Shown here in pieces: positions 47,273 to 59,352 of a DNA stretch of 64,000 nucleotides. The stretch spans positions 1 through 64,000 of the forward strand of contig NZ_JAHKQO010000049.1 of NCBI RefSeq assembly GCF_018861065.1. The letters are read 5' to 3'. The stretch is from Paraglaciecola arctica (GTDB lineage Bacteria; Pseudomonadota; Gammaproteobacteria; Enterobacterales; Alteromonadaceae). Below the pieces are notes generated by a model. That model ran no database searches, had not been told where the DNA came from, and saw nothing but the letters and a program-made list of their open reading frames with translations. Numbering within the stretch: the stretch's first letter is position 1; each line of letters starts with the position of its first letter. The position numbers and the translations under genes are program-made.

Positions 47273-48505
47273 TTATCCAATGAGTTGTTTACGGCCTAAT
47301 AACCAATAGGTATTGACCAAACCTAAGCCTTTAATTTCTATTTCCCCTCTTTTGGTGTAATCGAAGGTATTTTTTGTTAGCTCGTAAGTAGATTGTGTGG
47401 TTTGAATTTTATTGCATAAACCATGACTTTCCATGCGTGACGCTAGATTAACTGCTTCGCCCCACATGTCATAGCTGAATTTGTTTTTACCTATTATCCC
47501 AGCAATCACCTCACCGCAGCCAATACCAATGCGTAATCCTGTTTTTAAGTCATATTTTTGGCTGATTTTTTGAAATGCCTGTTGCATTTCTAATGCACAA
47601 AAACAGCATTGGATGGCATGTAATGAGTTGGCTTTGGGTAATCCACCAGCGGCCATGTATCCATCACCGCTGGTTTTGATTTTTTCTAATCCATACTTGA
47701 GTGATAACTCGTCGAAAGTACAAAAAGTCTCATTTAATATCTTTACTAATTCCTGTGGTGTATGTGTTCTACAAATAGGCGTAAAGTTTTGAATATCCGC
47801 AAATAAGATGCTGGCCTGGGCGAAATAGTCTGCGATTAAATGGGGAGAGCTTTTTAGCCGTTGCGCAATACTATTGGGTAGAATATTTAACAGTAGTTGT
47901 TCAGAGCGCTTTTTCTCTAAGGCTAGCTTTTTCCAGCTGCGGTTGACGTTTTTTTGAATATGAAAGCTACAAAGTAAACTGGCTAACGCCAATAGGGCTG
48001 CACTCGCAAATTTGAAACTTTGCTGCGCGTTATTGTATTGAGTCGTTAAGTTTAACTGATAGTAAGTCTCAGTCAGTAAAAACAAGCCTGTAAACAATAT
48101 TGAAAACGCCCATTTGAATTTTGATTCTTGCTCAGTAAAAAAGAACGGACAACACACTACTGCTAACAGGTAAAAAAAGTGAATGTACAAGTCCATTTGC
48201 CATAAAAAACTTGTGATTAGAAGATTCAATATGTAAACAATAATTAACCAGGTTTTAGCCAGTAAATAACAAGACGCGTGATTTAAGAAAGGAACAAATA
48301 CTAGTAGGGTGATCGTTGAACCAGTGATTAATAATTGAAAGTTACCAGCTTGTTCCCAGAACCATAAGGCGCCAGGAATTTGGCAAAGAGAAACTAATAT
48401 GACCAAAAAGGCAATAACATTGGTAATTCTAACGGGGGTAAAGTATTCATGTGGGTAATTGGCGATCCCCGCCGATACCCACATTTTTAAGAAATGTTTG
48501 AGCAT
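47273..48505 (-). CDS. Class III adenylate/guanylate cyclase, membrane-bound
   Basis: The 410-residue protein has six hydrophobic segments in its first 190 residues and a class III cyclase domain at about 220-400. The metal-binding Asp lies in SILFADIQNFTPIC, a second in KIKTSGDGYMAAGGLP, and the transition-state block in YDMWGEAVNLASRMES. It would make cAMP (or cGMP) from the inner membrane. The short coiled segment before the domain fits the signalling helix. It lies just upstream of roxA. The membrane input signal is unknown. Confidence 0.9.
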   Translation of the reverse strand: MLKHFLKMWVSAGIANYPHEYFTPVRITNVIAFLVILVSLCQIPGALWFWEQAGNFQLLITGSTITLLVFVPFLNHASCYLLAKTWLIIVYILNLLITSFLWQMDLYIHFFYLLAVVCCPFFFTEQESKFKWAFSILFTGLFLLTETYYQLNLTTQYNNAQQSFKFASAALLALASLLCSFHIQKNVNRSWKKLALEKKRSEQLLLNILPNSIAQRLKSSPHLIADYFAQASILFADIQNFTPICRTHTPQELVKILNETFCTFDELSLKYGLEKIKTSGDGYMAAGGLPKANSLHAIQCCFCALEMQQAFQKISQKYDLKTGLRIGIGCGEVIAGIIGKNKFSYDMWGEAVNLASRMESHGLCNKIQTTQSTYELTKNTFDYTKRGEIEIKGLGLVNTYWLLGRKQLIG

Positions 48506-48626
48506 TTTAAATCCCTTTTAAAAATCGAACTAACTAATACCTACGCTACTGTTTACTGCTCAAAAGTTGCGGGGTGTTAAGTATAGTCTTTAACTGACTT
48601 TTAGGGAGTATTAATACTCGAGACTA

Positions 48627-50009
<1,383 letters not shown>

Positions 50010-50657
50010 CTAATTGGGCGTGTTTATGTTGTTTAAAGTGTTTTGCGCGCTAGCAACAATTTGTTGACGGCTAAATAATATATGTCGGCGTTTTCCACCT
50101 AGTTGCCGCCATAGAACCGCTGCTCGTATGCCTGCCAACAATGCCGCTCTAACGCGATTTTGGTTGTCTGGGCGTTTTAGAATTTCCGGATCACCCGCCA
50201 CTTGAATCTTTCTTGATACTGGGCTGATGACATCAGTATAAATGCTTGCAAGATTACTCAACATTTGGGTATTGGTAATCTCCAAATGTTGTTGTTGTCT
50301 CTGTACGTTGGAAATACGTTCACCTAAGGCAGCCATGGCTTTTTTATTTGCACTAAGCTTGCGCTCAATAGACAACAAATTAGCGATATACCTTGTGACT
50401 TCTACGTCTTTGTTTGTTGATTGATTACTAAGTTGATCAAGTAAGGTTTGATATCCCAGACCAAGATAATTGATATCACCAAATATTTGTTCAGTATTAT
50501 CTGAATTAGTAATAGCGATACTATTCAATGACGTCGCTAACGCCTGTTGATCAAACTCATTACTTCGGGCGATTTGTTTTACCAATGCCGCTGCTTGACA
50601 TAAGCCCGCTAAGGCGATGTTGCTTTGGTAAAATCGCTGATGATTATTGTTACTCAT
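50010..50657 (-). CDS. hflD: High frequency lysogenization protein HflD homolog
   Basis: The 215-residue all-helical peripheral membrane protein fits the HflD family: SNIALAGLCQAAALVKQIAR near the start, QIFGDINYLGLGYQTLLDQL, RYIANLLSIERKLSANKKAM, and the end RAALLAGIRAAVLWRQLGGKRRHILFSRQQIV. The ATG at 50655-50657 overlaps the mnmA stop by one base (TAATG). In E. coli it binds phage lambda CII; the native role is unclear. Confidence 0.93.
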   Translation of the reverse strand: MSNNNHQRFYQSNIALAGLCQAAALVKQIARSNEFDQQALATSLNSIAITNSDNTEQIFGDINYLGLGYQTLLDQLSNQSTNKDVEVTRYIANLLSIERKLSANKKAMAALGERISNVQRQQQHLEITNTQMLSNLASIYTDVISPVSRKIQVAGDPEILKRPDNQNRVRAALLAGIRAAVLWRQLGGKRRHILFSRQQIVASAQNTLNNINTPN

Positions 50658-51787
50658 TAACGGATATAATTCTCTATTATGCCACCACCTAAACAAATTT
50701 CGTTTTGATAAAAAACGGCAGATTGTCCAGGCGTTACGGCTTTTTGTGGTTCGTCGAATTTCACCAACAGGCTACCATCTGTGTTCGGCGTAATTTGGCA
50801 CGCGATATCTTGTTGTCGATAGCGGGTTTTCACTGAACACTTAATGGTTTGTTGTGGGCCAGTGCGATCTACCCAATGTAACTGATTAGCGAGCAATCCA
50901 GTTGAATAGAGTCTAGGATGGTCTGCACCTTGTCCTACAATTAACACATTTCGTGCAATGTCTTTATCTACCACGTACCAAGGCTCTTCACCGTATTCTT
51001 TCATGCCACCAATCAGTAGACCTTTACGTTGGCCCAAGGTGTGATACATCAAGCCTTCGTGTTTGCCAATTATTTTGCCTTCAGCAGTTTCAATTTCACC
51101 TGGCTGTGCAGGTAAGTACTGAGCCAAAAAGTCTTTGAATTTACGTTCACCAATAAAACAAATACCGGTACTGTCTTTTTTGTCGTGGGTGACTAAATCT
51201 TGTTCTAAGGCAATTTCTCGCACCCGTGGTTTTTCTAAATGCCCAATAGGAAAAAGAGTTTGTGCAATATGCTGCTCGCCTAAGGTATACAGGAAGTAAC
51301 TTTGGTCTTTGTTGTTGTCTAAACCTCGCAGCATCTGCCACTTACCCGAATCGTTTGAGCGCTGCACGTAGTGGCCTGTAGCAATATAATCAGCGTTTAA
51401 CTCTTCAGCCGCAAATTCTAGAAAGGCTTTAAATTTGATTTCTTTGTTGCACATTATATCCGGATTAGGAGTTCGACCTGCTTTATACTCTGCTAAGAAA
51501 TATTCGAACACGTTATCCCAATACTCGGCCGCAAAATTGATGGTATGCAAGGTGATTCCTAACTTATCGGATACCGCTTGGGCATCTTTTAAGTCGTCAG
51601 CAGCGGCGCAATATTCATCATTGTCGTCTTCTTCCCAGTTTTTCATAAACAAACCTTCCACTTGGTAGCCTTGTTTTTTAAGAAGATAAGCTGAGACCGA
51701 AGAATCGACTCCTCCAGACATACCAATTACTACTTTAATTTGGCTGTTGTCTCGAGTGTCATCGCTGCTAGAGAAAGTTGTTGTCAT
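50657..51787 (-). CDS. mnmA: tRNA-specific 2-thiouridylase MnmA
   Basis: The 376-residue enzyme thiolates U34 of Lys, Glu and Gln tRNAs. It has the PP-loop [16 protein letters not shown] near 22-37, the catalytic cysteines in [14 protein letters not shown] (near 110) and [12 protein letters not shown] (near 207), and the C-terminal beta domains. It is the first gene of mnmA-hflD-purB. Confidence 0.97.
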   Translation of the reverse strand: MTTTFSSSDDTRDNSQIKVVIGMSGGVDSSVSAYLLKKQGYQVEGLFMKNWEEDDNDEYCAAADDLKDAQAVSDKLGITLHTINFAAEYWDNVFEYFLAEYKAGRTPNPDIMCNKEIKFKAFLEFAAEELNADYIATGHYVQRSNDSGKWQMLRGLDNNKDQSYFLYTLGEQHIAQTLFPIGHLEKPRVREIALEQDLVTHDKKDSTGICFIGERKFKDFLAQYLPAQPGEIETAEGKIIGKHEGLMYHTLGQRKGLLIGGMKEYGEEPWYVVDKDIARNVLIVGQGADHPRLYSTGLLANQLHWVDRTGPQQTIKCSVKTRYRQQDIACQITPNTDGSLLVKFDEPQKAVTPGQSAVFYQNEICLGGGIIENYIR

Positions 51788-52064
51788 AGAATTTAATTGT
51801 AAGAAGTTAGGGCTGAAAAAAAGGACGCGAAGTTTAGCAGTTCTTTATGCAAAAATCATCCGCTTAATCATGGGGATTGAGTATATGAAAGATGATGGAT
51901 ATAGGTCTTGTAAGGGAGGTATTAGATGAGACTAAATTAGGCCATCGGCCGGCACTTGTGTGCATCTTGAAAGCGGCACTTAGGTTGTTCTACTTTGTGA
52001 TATATCTGTAGGTTGCAGCTGTTCTTGACTGACGATCCATGCCTATGGAATGCTAAACCAAATA

Positions 52065-52090
52065 AACCTCCAAAGTCGCCTCTGGAGGTT
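52065..52090 (-). terminator. Possible terminator of GH109-like gene
   Basis: AACCTCCA (52065-52072) and TGGAGGTT (52083-52090) form an 8-bp stem, followed on the minus strand by TTATTTGG. It lies 20 bp past the minus-strand stop at 52111. The rest of the gap to mnmA (51788-52064) shows no gene. Confidence 0.6.
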
Positions 52091-52110
52091 ATACAAATGA
52101 GTTGTAAAAA

Positions 52111-53466
52111 TTAATACCTGTCATCAAAACCAAAAATTGGTTTTCGAGTGATCCATTTTCCACGTGTAAAATCTGGAAACTGCACAGGTTCACTGCCATT
52201 GGCAATCGACTGCTCCGTGAGGCAGGTTACCGCCGCCCAAGATACACAGTCATAGACGTCCATTGGCATAGGTTCATTGGCTTTCAGTGCTTCTACAAAT
52301 GCATGAATTACAAAGAAGTCCATGCCGCCATGACCCGCTCCCTGTGTATCTGATTCATATTTTTTCCATAGTGGGTGATCGTATTGCTTCATGTAAGCGG
52401 CATCTTTCTCCCATTCATGGGGAGGACTTGTACCTTCGATGTAAATTCCATCGTTAAGATCCATCCAGATACCATCGGTGCCTTGCACTCTAAAACCTAA
52501 AGAATAAGGTCTGGGTAGGTTGGTATCGTGGGTGAGGACTATTGTTTCGCCTTTAGCACATTTAATAACTGTAGTGACTACGTCCCCAAGTAAAAAGTCT
52601 AATTCTGCATTAGGATGGTCTTTGCCGCCCTTGGGATGCTCAACTATATACTCATTTAGACCTTTAGCCTTGGATGCGGTAGATGTCAGATAGACAAACC
52701 TATTGCCGCGATTATTATCAATATAATTGGCCACAGGGCCTAAACCATGTGTAGGGTAGAGATCACCATTTCTCATCAATGAATGGTCTGTTCTCCATTT
52801 TGCTTCGCTATAAGCTTTTTCTCCAAATTCAACTCCACCTCCATATAACTGTTTTCCGTTGTTGAATTTCACTTCTCTGAGATCATGTTGATAGCCTCCT
52901 TGCATGTGAATAATTTCACCAAAGAGGTTTTGTCTAACCATATTCAAGACAGCCATAATATCCCGTCGATAAGCGACATTCTCAAGGATCATAAAGGGAG
53001 TGCCGGTTTTTTCATAGGCATCCACTAATGCCCAACACTCCTGAATATCGAATGCTCCTGCGACTTCGAGTCCAACGGCTTTTTTGGCTTCCATAGCATC
53101 AATTGCCATAGGGGTATGCCAGACCCAAGGGGTGGAAATAATGACAGCGTCCACTTCGTTCGAGGCAAGTAACCTTTGATAATCATGGGGGCCGTTGTCG
53201 TAGCTTGTTGGTTTTGGCATACCTGCGTCTTGCACCATCTGTGAAGCATTAGTTACGCGCTCTTTATCAATGTCGCAGACCGCGGTCACCACTATATCCT
53301 TGCGTTTCAAAGTCAGTGCTAGTTGCCCTGTACCCCTGGCTCCTATGCCTATAAATCCTAATCTGATTTTATCTGGACTTTTTCCCATTGCGAAAGTCAT
53401 TGCCGGCGATGCAGTTGCGATTGCTGCACTTGCAAGTGTTTTAACCATAAAATCTCTTCTTTGCAT
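52111..53466 (-). CDS. GH109-like Gfo/Idh/MocA glycosidase, Tat-exported
   Basis: The 451-residue protein has a Tat signal (RRDFMVK at residues 3-9, then a hydrophobic stretch to about 27) and a Rossmann domain KIRLGFIGIGARGTGQLALTL with EVAGAFDIQECWALV and the late block GAGHGGMDFFVIHAFVEAL. This is the arrangement of GH109 enzymes, which use bound NAD to remove N-acetylgalactosamine or related sugars. It is placed in the periplasm already folded with cofactor. The nag genes nearby fit aminosugar release. The exact substrate is not certain. Confidence 0.85.
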   Translation of the reverse strand: MQRRDFMVKTLASAAIATASPAMTFAMGKSPDKIRLGFIGIGARGTGQLALTLKRKDIVVTAVCDIDKERVTNASQMVQDAGMPKPTSYDNGPHDYQRLLASNEVDAVIISTPWVWHTPMAIDAMEAKKAVGLEVAGAFDIQECWALVDAYEKTGTPFMILENVAYRRDIMAVLNMVRQNLFGEIIHMQGGYQHDLREVKFNNGKQLYGGGVEFGEKAYSEAKWRTDHSLMRNGDLYPTHGLGPVANYIDNNRGNRFVYLTSTASKAKGLNEYIVEHPKGGKDHPNAELDFLLGDVVTTVIKCAKGETIVLTHDTNLPRPYSLGFRVQGTDGIWMDLNDGIYIEGTSPPHEWEKDAAYMKQYDHPLWKKYESDTQGAGHGGMDFFVIHAFVEALKANEPMPMDVYDCVSWAAVTCLTEQSIANGSEPVQFPDFTRGKWITRKPIFGFDDRY

Positions 53467-53887
53467 TATTATTTCCTATCGAGATATTAAAATGAATTTA
53501 GATTAGTCATTTTTAGAGACCATATTAATGGTTTGTGAATAAGTTTCAATCAAAACATAATGAAGCATTGCCGATTTATTGTAAATACGTAAAAATTCCC
53601 GTGTATAAAATAAAATGCGGATTTCATGGTAATCGAATGCCATGTGCCTCAAGCTTGGTTTTACCTTAATTCATGAGGTGTAATATGCTGCTTTAGACCT
53701 TGGATAGTAGAACGTTTACATAGGAAAAAGTGTATAAGCGCTGGCAATCTCAAATTTTATAGATTTACATTTTTCACTTTACCATTGCATTGATGATTTC
53801 ATTTTGTTGTTTTGCTTTCATTTTGGGTTGATTGTATCCAGATTGATAGATACACTGCTTGATAATTAAATTGTTATTGGCGGGTTC
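53467..53887. other. Divergent intergenic region, 421 bp
   Basis: The gap between the divergent GH109-like and DUF4832 genes is AT-rich with no gene. GTAATCGAAT near 53628 resembles half of the LacI-type sequence found before nagR and could be a weak operator. Confidence 0.4.
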
Positions 53888-55477
53888 ATGGTATTGAAAA
53901 TAGCATCTAAAATGATCAAGGAAATTCACAATAGACCTTGGTTAATTTTACTGGTTCTTTTAGGTTTATTAGGGTGCGGAGCGAGTAATAAAGTACAACA
54001 AAGTGAAAAGAAATCACAACCCTCAGTCATCAAATACGCAGTATCTAACGCTGATATAGTGAATCCAGGAAGAGGTTTTTATTATCCATATGCAACTAAG
54101 TCGAGTGATTTTGAGCCGCTAAAACTAGATGAAGCCTTAAACCTTCGCAATAATTTCACTACGCCAACAGATGGCAATTATGAAATTAAGCATTCTATTT
54201 TGTTACGCCAATATATTCTAGATTCCTTTGTTACTACCGAGACCTTATCGGCTGAGTTTTTGCAGCAGCTACAAGGTGATTTTGATATTGCTAGACAAGC
54301 AGGTGTTAAAATTATTGTTCGCTTTTCCTATAACAACGTACCTCCTACTGGCGACTGTGGTGCGTGGATATGCCCTCCTTATGGTGATGCAAATAAAAAA
54401 ATTGTGTTGGCTCATATCCAACAAGTGTCAAAAATACTGAGTCATAATCATGATGTGTTATTGACTTGGCAGGCTGGATTTATTGGCACTTGGGGTGAAA
54501 TGATGTTTACAGATCATTTTGGTGACTTTGACGCTCAGGGTACCATTTATGACGAAAACTGGCGTGATCGAATCGAAGTGGTTAAAGCGATTTTAGACTC
54601 TGTACCCAAAGACATCAGTGTTCAAGTACGTAAGCCGCAGTTAATTCAAAAGTTTGTGCATGGCGTAGGCGCGGCTGTTACGTCTGCAGCTCTTTCTGAA
54701 GAAGAGGCGTTTGATGGCAGCGATGCGTCCAGACTTGGCCTGTATAATGATTGTTTTTTAGCAACCGAAGATGACTGGGGAACTTATGCTGACTATGGCA
54801 CATCCTCGCAGGCGCCCATTAATAATGACAATGTTGTGCAAACATTAAAAGAGCACCAAGCTCAGAACAGTTTGTACACCCTAGTAGGTGGCGAGACTTG
54901 CCATGATGACGATTATTCACCACAAAATGATTGTAGTGGCGGTGTGGTGGACACAATTGACCGTTTCAATTTCACCTATCTAAATTCTGCCTATAACAAT
55001 AAAGTGAATAATGACTGGCAAGACGAAAGTTGTATGGCCGATGTTAAGCTTCGCTTAGGTTACCGTTTAAGTATGCGTGAGGCACGATTACCGGAGTCTG
55101 CAACTATAGGTCAACCCGTTCCATTTTATTTGGAAATTCAAAATTTGGGTTTTACCTCACCGATGTTTCCAATGGAATTACGAGTCGTGTTTACCCATAA
55201 AATAAGTGGTGAAACATTCTATATTGCGTTAGATCATTCGCAATACGATATTAGGCAATGGCGCCCTGAACAAACTATTGCAATTAAGGAAGAGCTACTA
55301 TTGCCCACTACTGTGAAAGCGGGCGAATACAGCATGTCATTACATATTGCGGATATTAGTAATAATGGGATTATTGCGAATCGTCCTGAGTATAGTATTC
55401 AATTTGCCAATAAAAACACCTGGGATGAAGTAGCAGGTTTTAACTCGCTACTGCATAACATTAACTTGACTGAGTGA
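53888..55477 (+). CDS. DUF4874/DUF4832 lipoprotein
   Basis: The 529-residue protein has a lipoprotein signal (LILLVLLGLLGCG; lipobox Cys near residue 30) and then the two domains that usually occur together: a DUF4874 part (NPGRGFYYPYATKSSDFEPL; GVKIIVRFSYN), a TIM-barrel-like fold, and a DUF4832 part (LLTWQAGFIGTWGEMMFTDHFG; LRLGYRLSMREARLPESATIGQPVPFYLEIQNLGF). These are found in glycan-use loci and are thought to be glycosidase-like. It precedes the nag operon in the same direction. An ATG eight codons downstream is an alternative start. Confidence 0.82.
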   Translation: MVLKIASKMIKEIHNRPWLILLVLLGLLGCGASNKVQQSEKKSQPSVIKYAVSNADIVNPGRGFYYPYATKSSDFEPLKLDEALNLRNNFTTPTDGNYEIKHSILLRQYILDSFVTTETLSAEFLQQLQGDFDIARQAGVKIIVRFSYNNVPPTGDCGAWICPPYGDANKKIVLAHIQQVSKILSHNHDVLLTWQAGFIGTWGEMMFTDHFGDFDAQGTIYDENWRDRIEVVKAILDSVPKDISVQVRKPQLIQKFVHGVGAAVTSAALSEEEAFDGSDASRLGLYNDCFLATEDDWGTYADYGTSSQAPINNDNVVQTLKEHQAQNSLYTLVGGETCHDDDYSPQNDCSGGVVDTIDRFNFTYLNSAYNNKVNNDWQDESCMADVKLRLGYRLSMREARLPESATIGQPVPFYLEIQNLGFTSPMFPMELRVVFTHKISGETFYIALDHSQYDIRQWRPEQTIAIKEELLLPTTVKAGEYSMSLHIADISNNGIIANRPEYSIQFANKNTWDEVAGFNSLLHNINLTE

Positions 55478-55606
55478 CTTTTTTTCAGTGTTATATCTGA
55501 TTGATTTTTGTTGTGGATTCTGTGTGTAAAAGGTCTGTGATAAAAAAACAATAATCAGATTACTATTTCATTTAAATTTTAATAAAAACAATAAATTGGA
55601 TGCCGT

Positions 55607-56929
55607 ATGAGTACTACAAATAAACCTTCTTCCACTTTAATGCCTATGTTGATTATAGGTTCGCTGTTCTTCATGTTTGGTTTTGTCACTTGGCTCAACG
55701 GTTCGTTGATCCCGTTCTTGCAAATTGCCTGTGAACTCGACCATATTGAAGCCTATTTTGTAACTATGGCCTTTTATATTTCCTACACAGTTATGGCTTT
55801 ACCCATGTCTTATATACTGCGAAAAACGGGCTTTAAGGAGGGGATGGTATTAGGACTATTTGTGATGGTGGTAGGTGCATTAACCTTTATTCCAGCCGCT
55901 TATACCAGAGAATATGCTGTGTTTTTGGTAGCATTATTTATGTTGGGAGCGGGGTTAACTATTCTGCAAACGGCGTCGAATCCTTATATTGTACTACTTG
56001 GCCCACGTGAATCGGCAGCCGTGCGTATTAGTATTATGGGCATTCTAAATAAAGGGGCAGGGGTGATTGCGCCTTTGGTATTTACTGCATTTATATTAAC
56101 CGACATGTCACAGTTTACAGAAACGCGTTTAGCATCTTTAGGTGCAGAGCAAAAAGCGTTGGAGCTTGCTGAACTTTCTTCTCGGTTGGTTACCCCATAT
56201 TTGATGATGGCCATTATGTTGTTGTTACTTGGTATCTTTATCAAAATGATGCCGCTTCCAAGTGTCAATTCAGATGAGGAAACTTCCTCCATCGAAGATG
56301 ACAGTAGTAGCAGTATTTTACAGAAACCACAGGTGATACTTGGAGCAATCGCGCTGTTTTTCTATGTGGGAGCTGAAGTGGTAGCTGGTGATACCATTGG
56401 ATTGTTTAGTAAAGAGTTAGGTGTGAGCAATTTTGGACAGATGACTTCATATACTATGGGATTTATGGTGCTGGGGTATATTTTAGGGCTGTTGGTTATT
56501 CCTCGCTGGCTTAGTCAAGGAAAAGCCTTGGCCATTTCTGCCATTTTAGGTGTGTTATTAACTGTACTACTTCTGAATGCCAGTGTGAATTCCAATGGAA
56601 TATGGGACATGCTATTTGCTTGGACAGGATTACCGGCTATTCCAAATGCGGTATTGTATGTGGCGCTCTTTGGTTTGGCTAACGCTTTGGTGTGGCCAGC
56701 TATTTGGCCATTAGCACTTAGCGGATTGAATCAAAAGGACACCAGTACCGCTTCTGCTTTACTTATTATGGGAATTTCTGGTGGTGCATTGCTACCTTTG
56801 CTTTATGGAATCTTAGTTGAGGCTTCCGGTAATGCTCAAAGTGCTTATTGGATAATGCTCCCTTGTTATGTATTTATTATTTTTTACGCGGTTAAGGGCC
56901 ATAAATTGAGGCAGTGGAGTCGTGGTTAG
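55607..56929 (+). CDS. nagP: N-acetylglucosamine permease, NagP (FucP-type MFS)
   Basis: The 440-residue inner-membrane transporter has twelve hydrophobic segments and the sugar-porter features of the FucP/GGP family: FMFGFVTWLNGSLIPFLQIACELDHIEAYFVTMAFYISYTVMALP near the start and LTILQTASNPYIVLLGPRESAAVRISIMGILNKGAGVIAP. In Shewanella and Alteromonas, NagP imports GlcNAc by proton symport. Its end overlaps nagK by 8 bp, and kinase and deacetylase follow, which fits. Confidence 0.9.
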   Translation: MSTTNKPSSTLMPMLIIGSLFFMFGFVTWLNGSLIPFLQIACELDHIEAYFVTMAFYISYTVMALPMSYILRKTGFKEGMVLGLFVMVVGALTFIPAAYTREYAVFLVALFMLGAGLTILQTASNPYIVLLGPRESAAVRISIMGILNKGAGVIAPLVFTAFILTDMSQFTETRLASLGAEQKALELAELSSRLVTPYLMMAIMLLLLGIFIKMMPLPSVNSDEETSSIEDDSSSSILQKPQVILGAIALFFYVGAEVVAGDTIGLFSKELGVSNFGQMTSYTMGFMVLGYILGLLVIPRWLSQGKALAISAILGVLLTVLLLNASVNSNGIWDMLFAWTGLPAIPNAVLYVALFGLANALVWPAIWPLALSGLNQKDTSTASALLIMGISGGALLPLLYGILVEASGNAQSAYWIMLPCYVFIIFYAVKGHKLRQWSRG

Positions 56930-57878
56930 TCAAAATTTAAATTCTGAACCTATGCATTATGGACTTGATATTGGTGGTACAAAAATTGAACTGGCAATAT
57001 TTGATTCGCAACTCGAACGAGTCGAGTCGTGGCGCATGCCAACCCCTCAAAATGACTATCAAGCATTGTTGTCCGCTATTGCTCAAATGGTTGTGGAGGC
57101 TGACCAAAAGTGCAATAAAAAAGGAACGGTAGGTATTGGCTTTCCGGGCTATTTGGACAATCAAGGACGTTCTGTTTCGGCTAATATTGGCAGCGTTAAC
57201 GGTCAATTAATTGTTACGGATACCTGTGCAAAGCTAGGTCGAGTAGTCGCGTTCGAAAATGACGTGAAGGCATTTGCATTATCTGAGGCTCGCGGCGGTG
57301 CAGCGCATAGTAAAGATAATGCTTTGGGCGTAGTGCTTGGAACTGGTCTTGCTGGCGGTTTGTGTGTCGCTGGACAACTTTATAAGAGCAAACAAAATGT
57401 GTCTTGTGAATTCGGTCATGTTTCTTTGCCAGCAGTACTGCAGCAACGTTACCAATTTCCGTTACGTCAATGTGGTTGCGGCTTAGTCGGTTGTGTTGAG
57501 ACATATCTTGCAGGCCCCGGCTTGTTATGGATGTGTTCACATTTTAATACTAAATACACTTCAGTACCTATGTTGGTAGAGGCTTGTAGAAATAATGAAG
57601 CACCAGCCATTGAGGTGATGGACGTTTATATCGATTGTTTAGGCTGTTATTTCGCTCAGCTAACCCTTATGTATGATCCCGATATTATTGTTTTGGGGGG
57701 AGGGGTCTCTAATATTGCCGAGATTTATGCTCGTCTTCCTAACGTTATGCAAAAGTATTTTTTTAATGGCGTCATTGCGCCTCCCGTTGTGGCTGCAATG
57801 TATGGTGATTCAAGTGGTGTTCGCGGAGCCGCGATACTTGGGCGAGATAATGCCAATAGCGCAGTCGAGCAAAATTAA
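56922..57878 (+). CDS. nagK: N-acetylglucosamine kinase (ROK family)
   Basis: The 318-residue cytosolic kinase makes GlcNAc-6-phosphate with ATP. It shows the ROK phosphate motif GLDIGGTKIELAIFDS (near 15-30), the catalytic Asp in FENDVKAFALSEARGG, the second phosphate motif GVVLGTGLAGGL, and the zinc-binding block EFGHVSL...CGCGLVGCVETYLAGPGL. The GTG at 56922 overlaps the nagP end, so translation is coupled. It follows the permease that brings in unphosphorylated sugar. Confidence 0.92.
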   Translation: MVSQNLNSEPMHYGLDIGGTKIELAIFDSQLERVESWRMPTPQNDYQALLSAIAQMVVEADQKCNKKGTVGIGFPGYLDNQGRSVSANIGSVNGQLIVTDTCAKLGRVVAFENDVKAFALSEARGGAAHSKDNALGVVLGTGLAGGLCVAGQLYKSKQNVSCEFGHVSLPAVLQQRYQFPLRQCGCGLVGCVETYLAGPGLLWMCSHFNTKYTSVPMLVEACRNNEAPAIEVMDVYIDCLGCYFAQLTLMYDPDIIVLGGGVSNIAEIYARLPNVMQKYFFNGVIAPPVVAAMYGDSSGVRGAAILGRDNANSAVEQN

Positions 57879-57903
57879 CTAACAATCTGGATTATTCACA
57901 TAA

Positions 57904-59046
57904 ATGATTAAATCAATTATCAATGGCCATGTCTTTAATGGTGAAACGCTACTCAAAGATCATGCTGTGATTATTGATGGCAATAAAGTGTTGCAGGTAT
58001 TGCCACAAGAGCAATTACCCGAAAATATCGAAGTTGACTTTGACCTAGCTGGTCATTATTTGGTGCCTGGTTTTATTGATCTACAGGTTAATGGCGGCGG
58101 TGGCGTAATGTTTAATAATATGCCTACTGTTGAGGGGTTACGGACCATAGCCAATGCACATCGTCAGTATGGTACCACTGGTTTTTTTCCCACTTTGATA
58201 ACTGATAGTTATGACATGATGCGACAAGCCATTACTGCCGTAACCCAGGCGATAGAAGAGGGGGTTCCGGGAATTTTAGGGGTGCACCTAGAAGGTCCTT
58301 TTCTAAACCCCGAGCGCAAAGGTGCCCACGATGAAGAAAAGTTTTGCCTTATTGACGAGCAAGGTTTTGAGATTATTACCTCATTAAAAGTAGGTAAGAC
58401 ATTAATCACTATTGCGCCAGAATTAACTACTACCACAATGATCAAACGTATTGGTGACAAAGGTGTGGTGATTTCTGCTGGGCATACTGGCGCTGATTAC
58501 GACCAAACCTGCGAGGCGTTAGATGCCGGCTTAACGGGCTTTACCCACTTATACAATGCCATGACACCGTTACAAAGTCGTGCGCCTGGCATGGTTGGCG
58601 CGGCGCTAAATGACGAGCATAGTTGGTTCGGCATTATTGCCGATGGATTTCATATGCACCCGGCGGCTTTTCGCGTCGCTGTGGCAGCAAAACAAACAGG
58701 CGGTGCAATTTTAGTGACCGACGCTATGTCTACAGTGGGTGCAACCGAGAAATCTTTTGTACTCGATGGTGAAACTATTTACGCCATTGATGGGCGTTGT
58801 ACCAACGCGGCTGGCTCGTTAGCAGGGTCTGACTTAGATATGAATGCTGCGATTAAAAACGCCATGAAATTTGCTCGTGTTGACTGGATGGAGGCCGTGC
58901 GTATGGCGTCATTATATCCTGCTAAAGCAATGGGGCTTGATAATCAATTTGGCTATATTAAGCCAGGGTATCAAGCGAGTCTTGTGTCGCTAGATCATCA
59001 GCAAAATGTTATCAGTACATGGATTGATGGTGAACATACATGGTAG
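57904..59046 (+). CDS. nagA: N-acetylglucosamine-6-phosphate deacetylase
   Basis: The 380-residue amidohydrolase removes acetate from GlcNAc-6-P. The metal-dependent site is visible as LVPGFIDLQVNGGGGVMFNN, GVHLEGPFLNPERKGAH (the metal-binding Glu), ISAGHTGADYDQT, THLYNAMTPLQSRAPG, and the catalytic Asp in ILVTDAMSTVG. The next step, glucosamine-6-P deaminase, is not in the window. It is the third gene of nagPKA. Confidence 0.96.
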   Translation: MIKSIINGHVFNGETLLKDHAVIIDGNKVLQVLPQEQLPENIEVDFDLAGHYLVPGFIDLQVNGGGGVMFNNMPTVEGLRTIANAHRQYGTTGFFPTLITDSYDMMRQAITAVTQAIEEGVPGILGVHLEGPFLNPERKGAHDEEKFCLIDEQGFEIITSLKVGKTLITIAPELTTTTMIKRIGDKGVVISAGHTGADYDQTCEALDAGLTGFTHLYNAMTPLQSRAPGMVGAALNDEHSWFGIIADGFHMHPAAFRVAVAAKQTGGAILVTDAMSTVGATEKSFVLDGETIYAIDGRCTNAAGSLAGSDLDMNAAIKNAMKFARVDWMEAVRMASLYPAKAMGLDNQFGYIKPGYQASLVSLDHQQNVISTWIDGEHTW

Positions 59047-59352
59047 GGGTAATATTCGAACGAGTTCCCACATATGAGGTTTGAGTCAAAACGTTTCAGT
59101 CTCGATTGATAAGCTCTGTAGGGAGTAATGCATAATGTATTAAAGACCTGAATAGACAATTAATGCATAGCTATTAGGTAAGTACAATTAAAAAGTCTGG
59201 TGTAATGTAGAATTAATATCCTAATCACAAAAACTAACCCGTAAAATTAATCCTACCGGCTCACAATGTCAGCTATAGATGTAATCTCGTCATGGAAACC
59301 TATAGATATTTGTGATTTCTTTGATCTTAGTTATAAAAAGTTATCTAAAAAG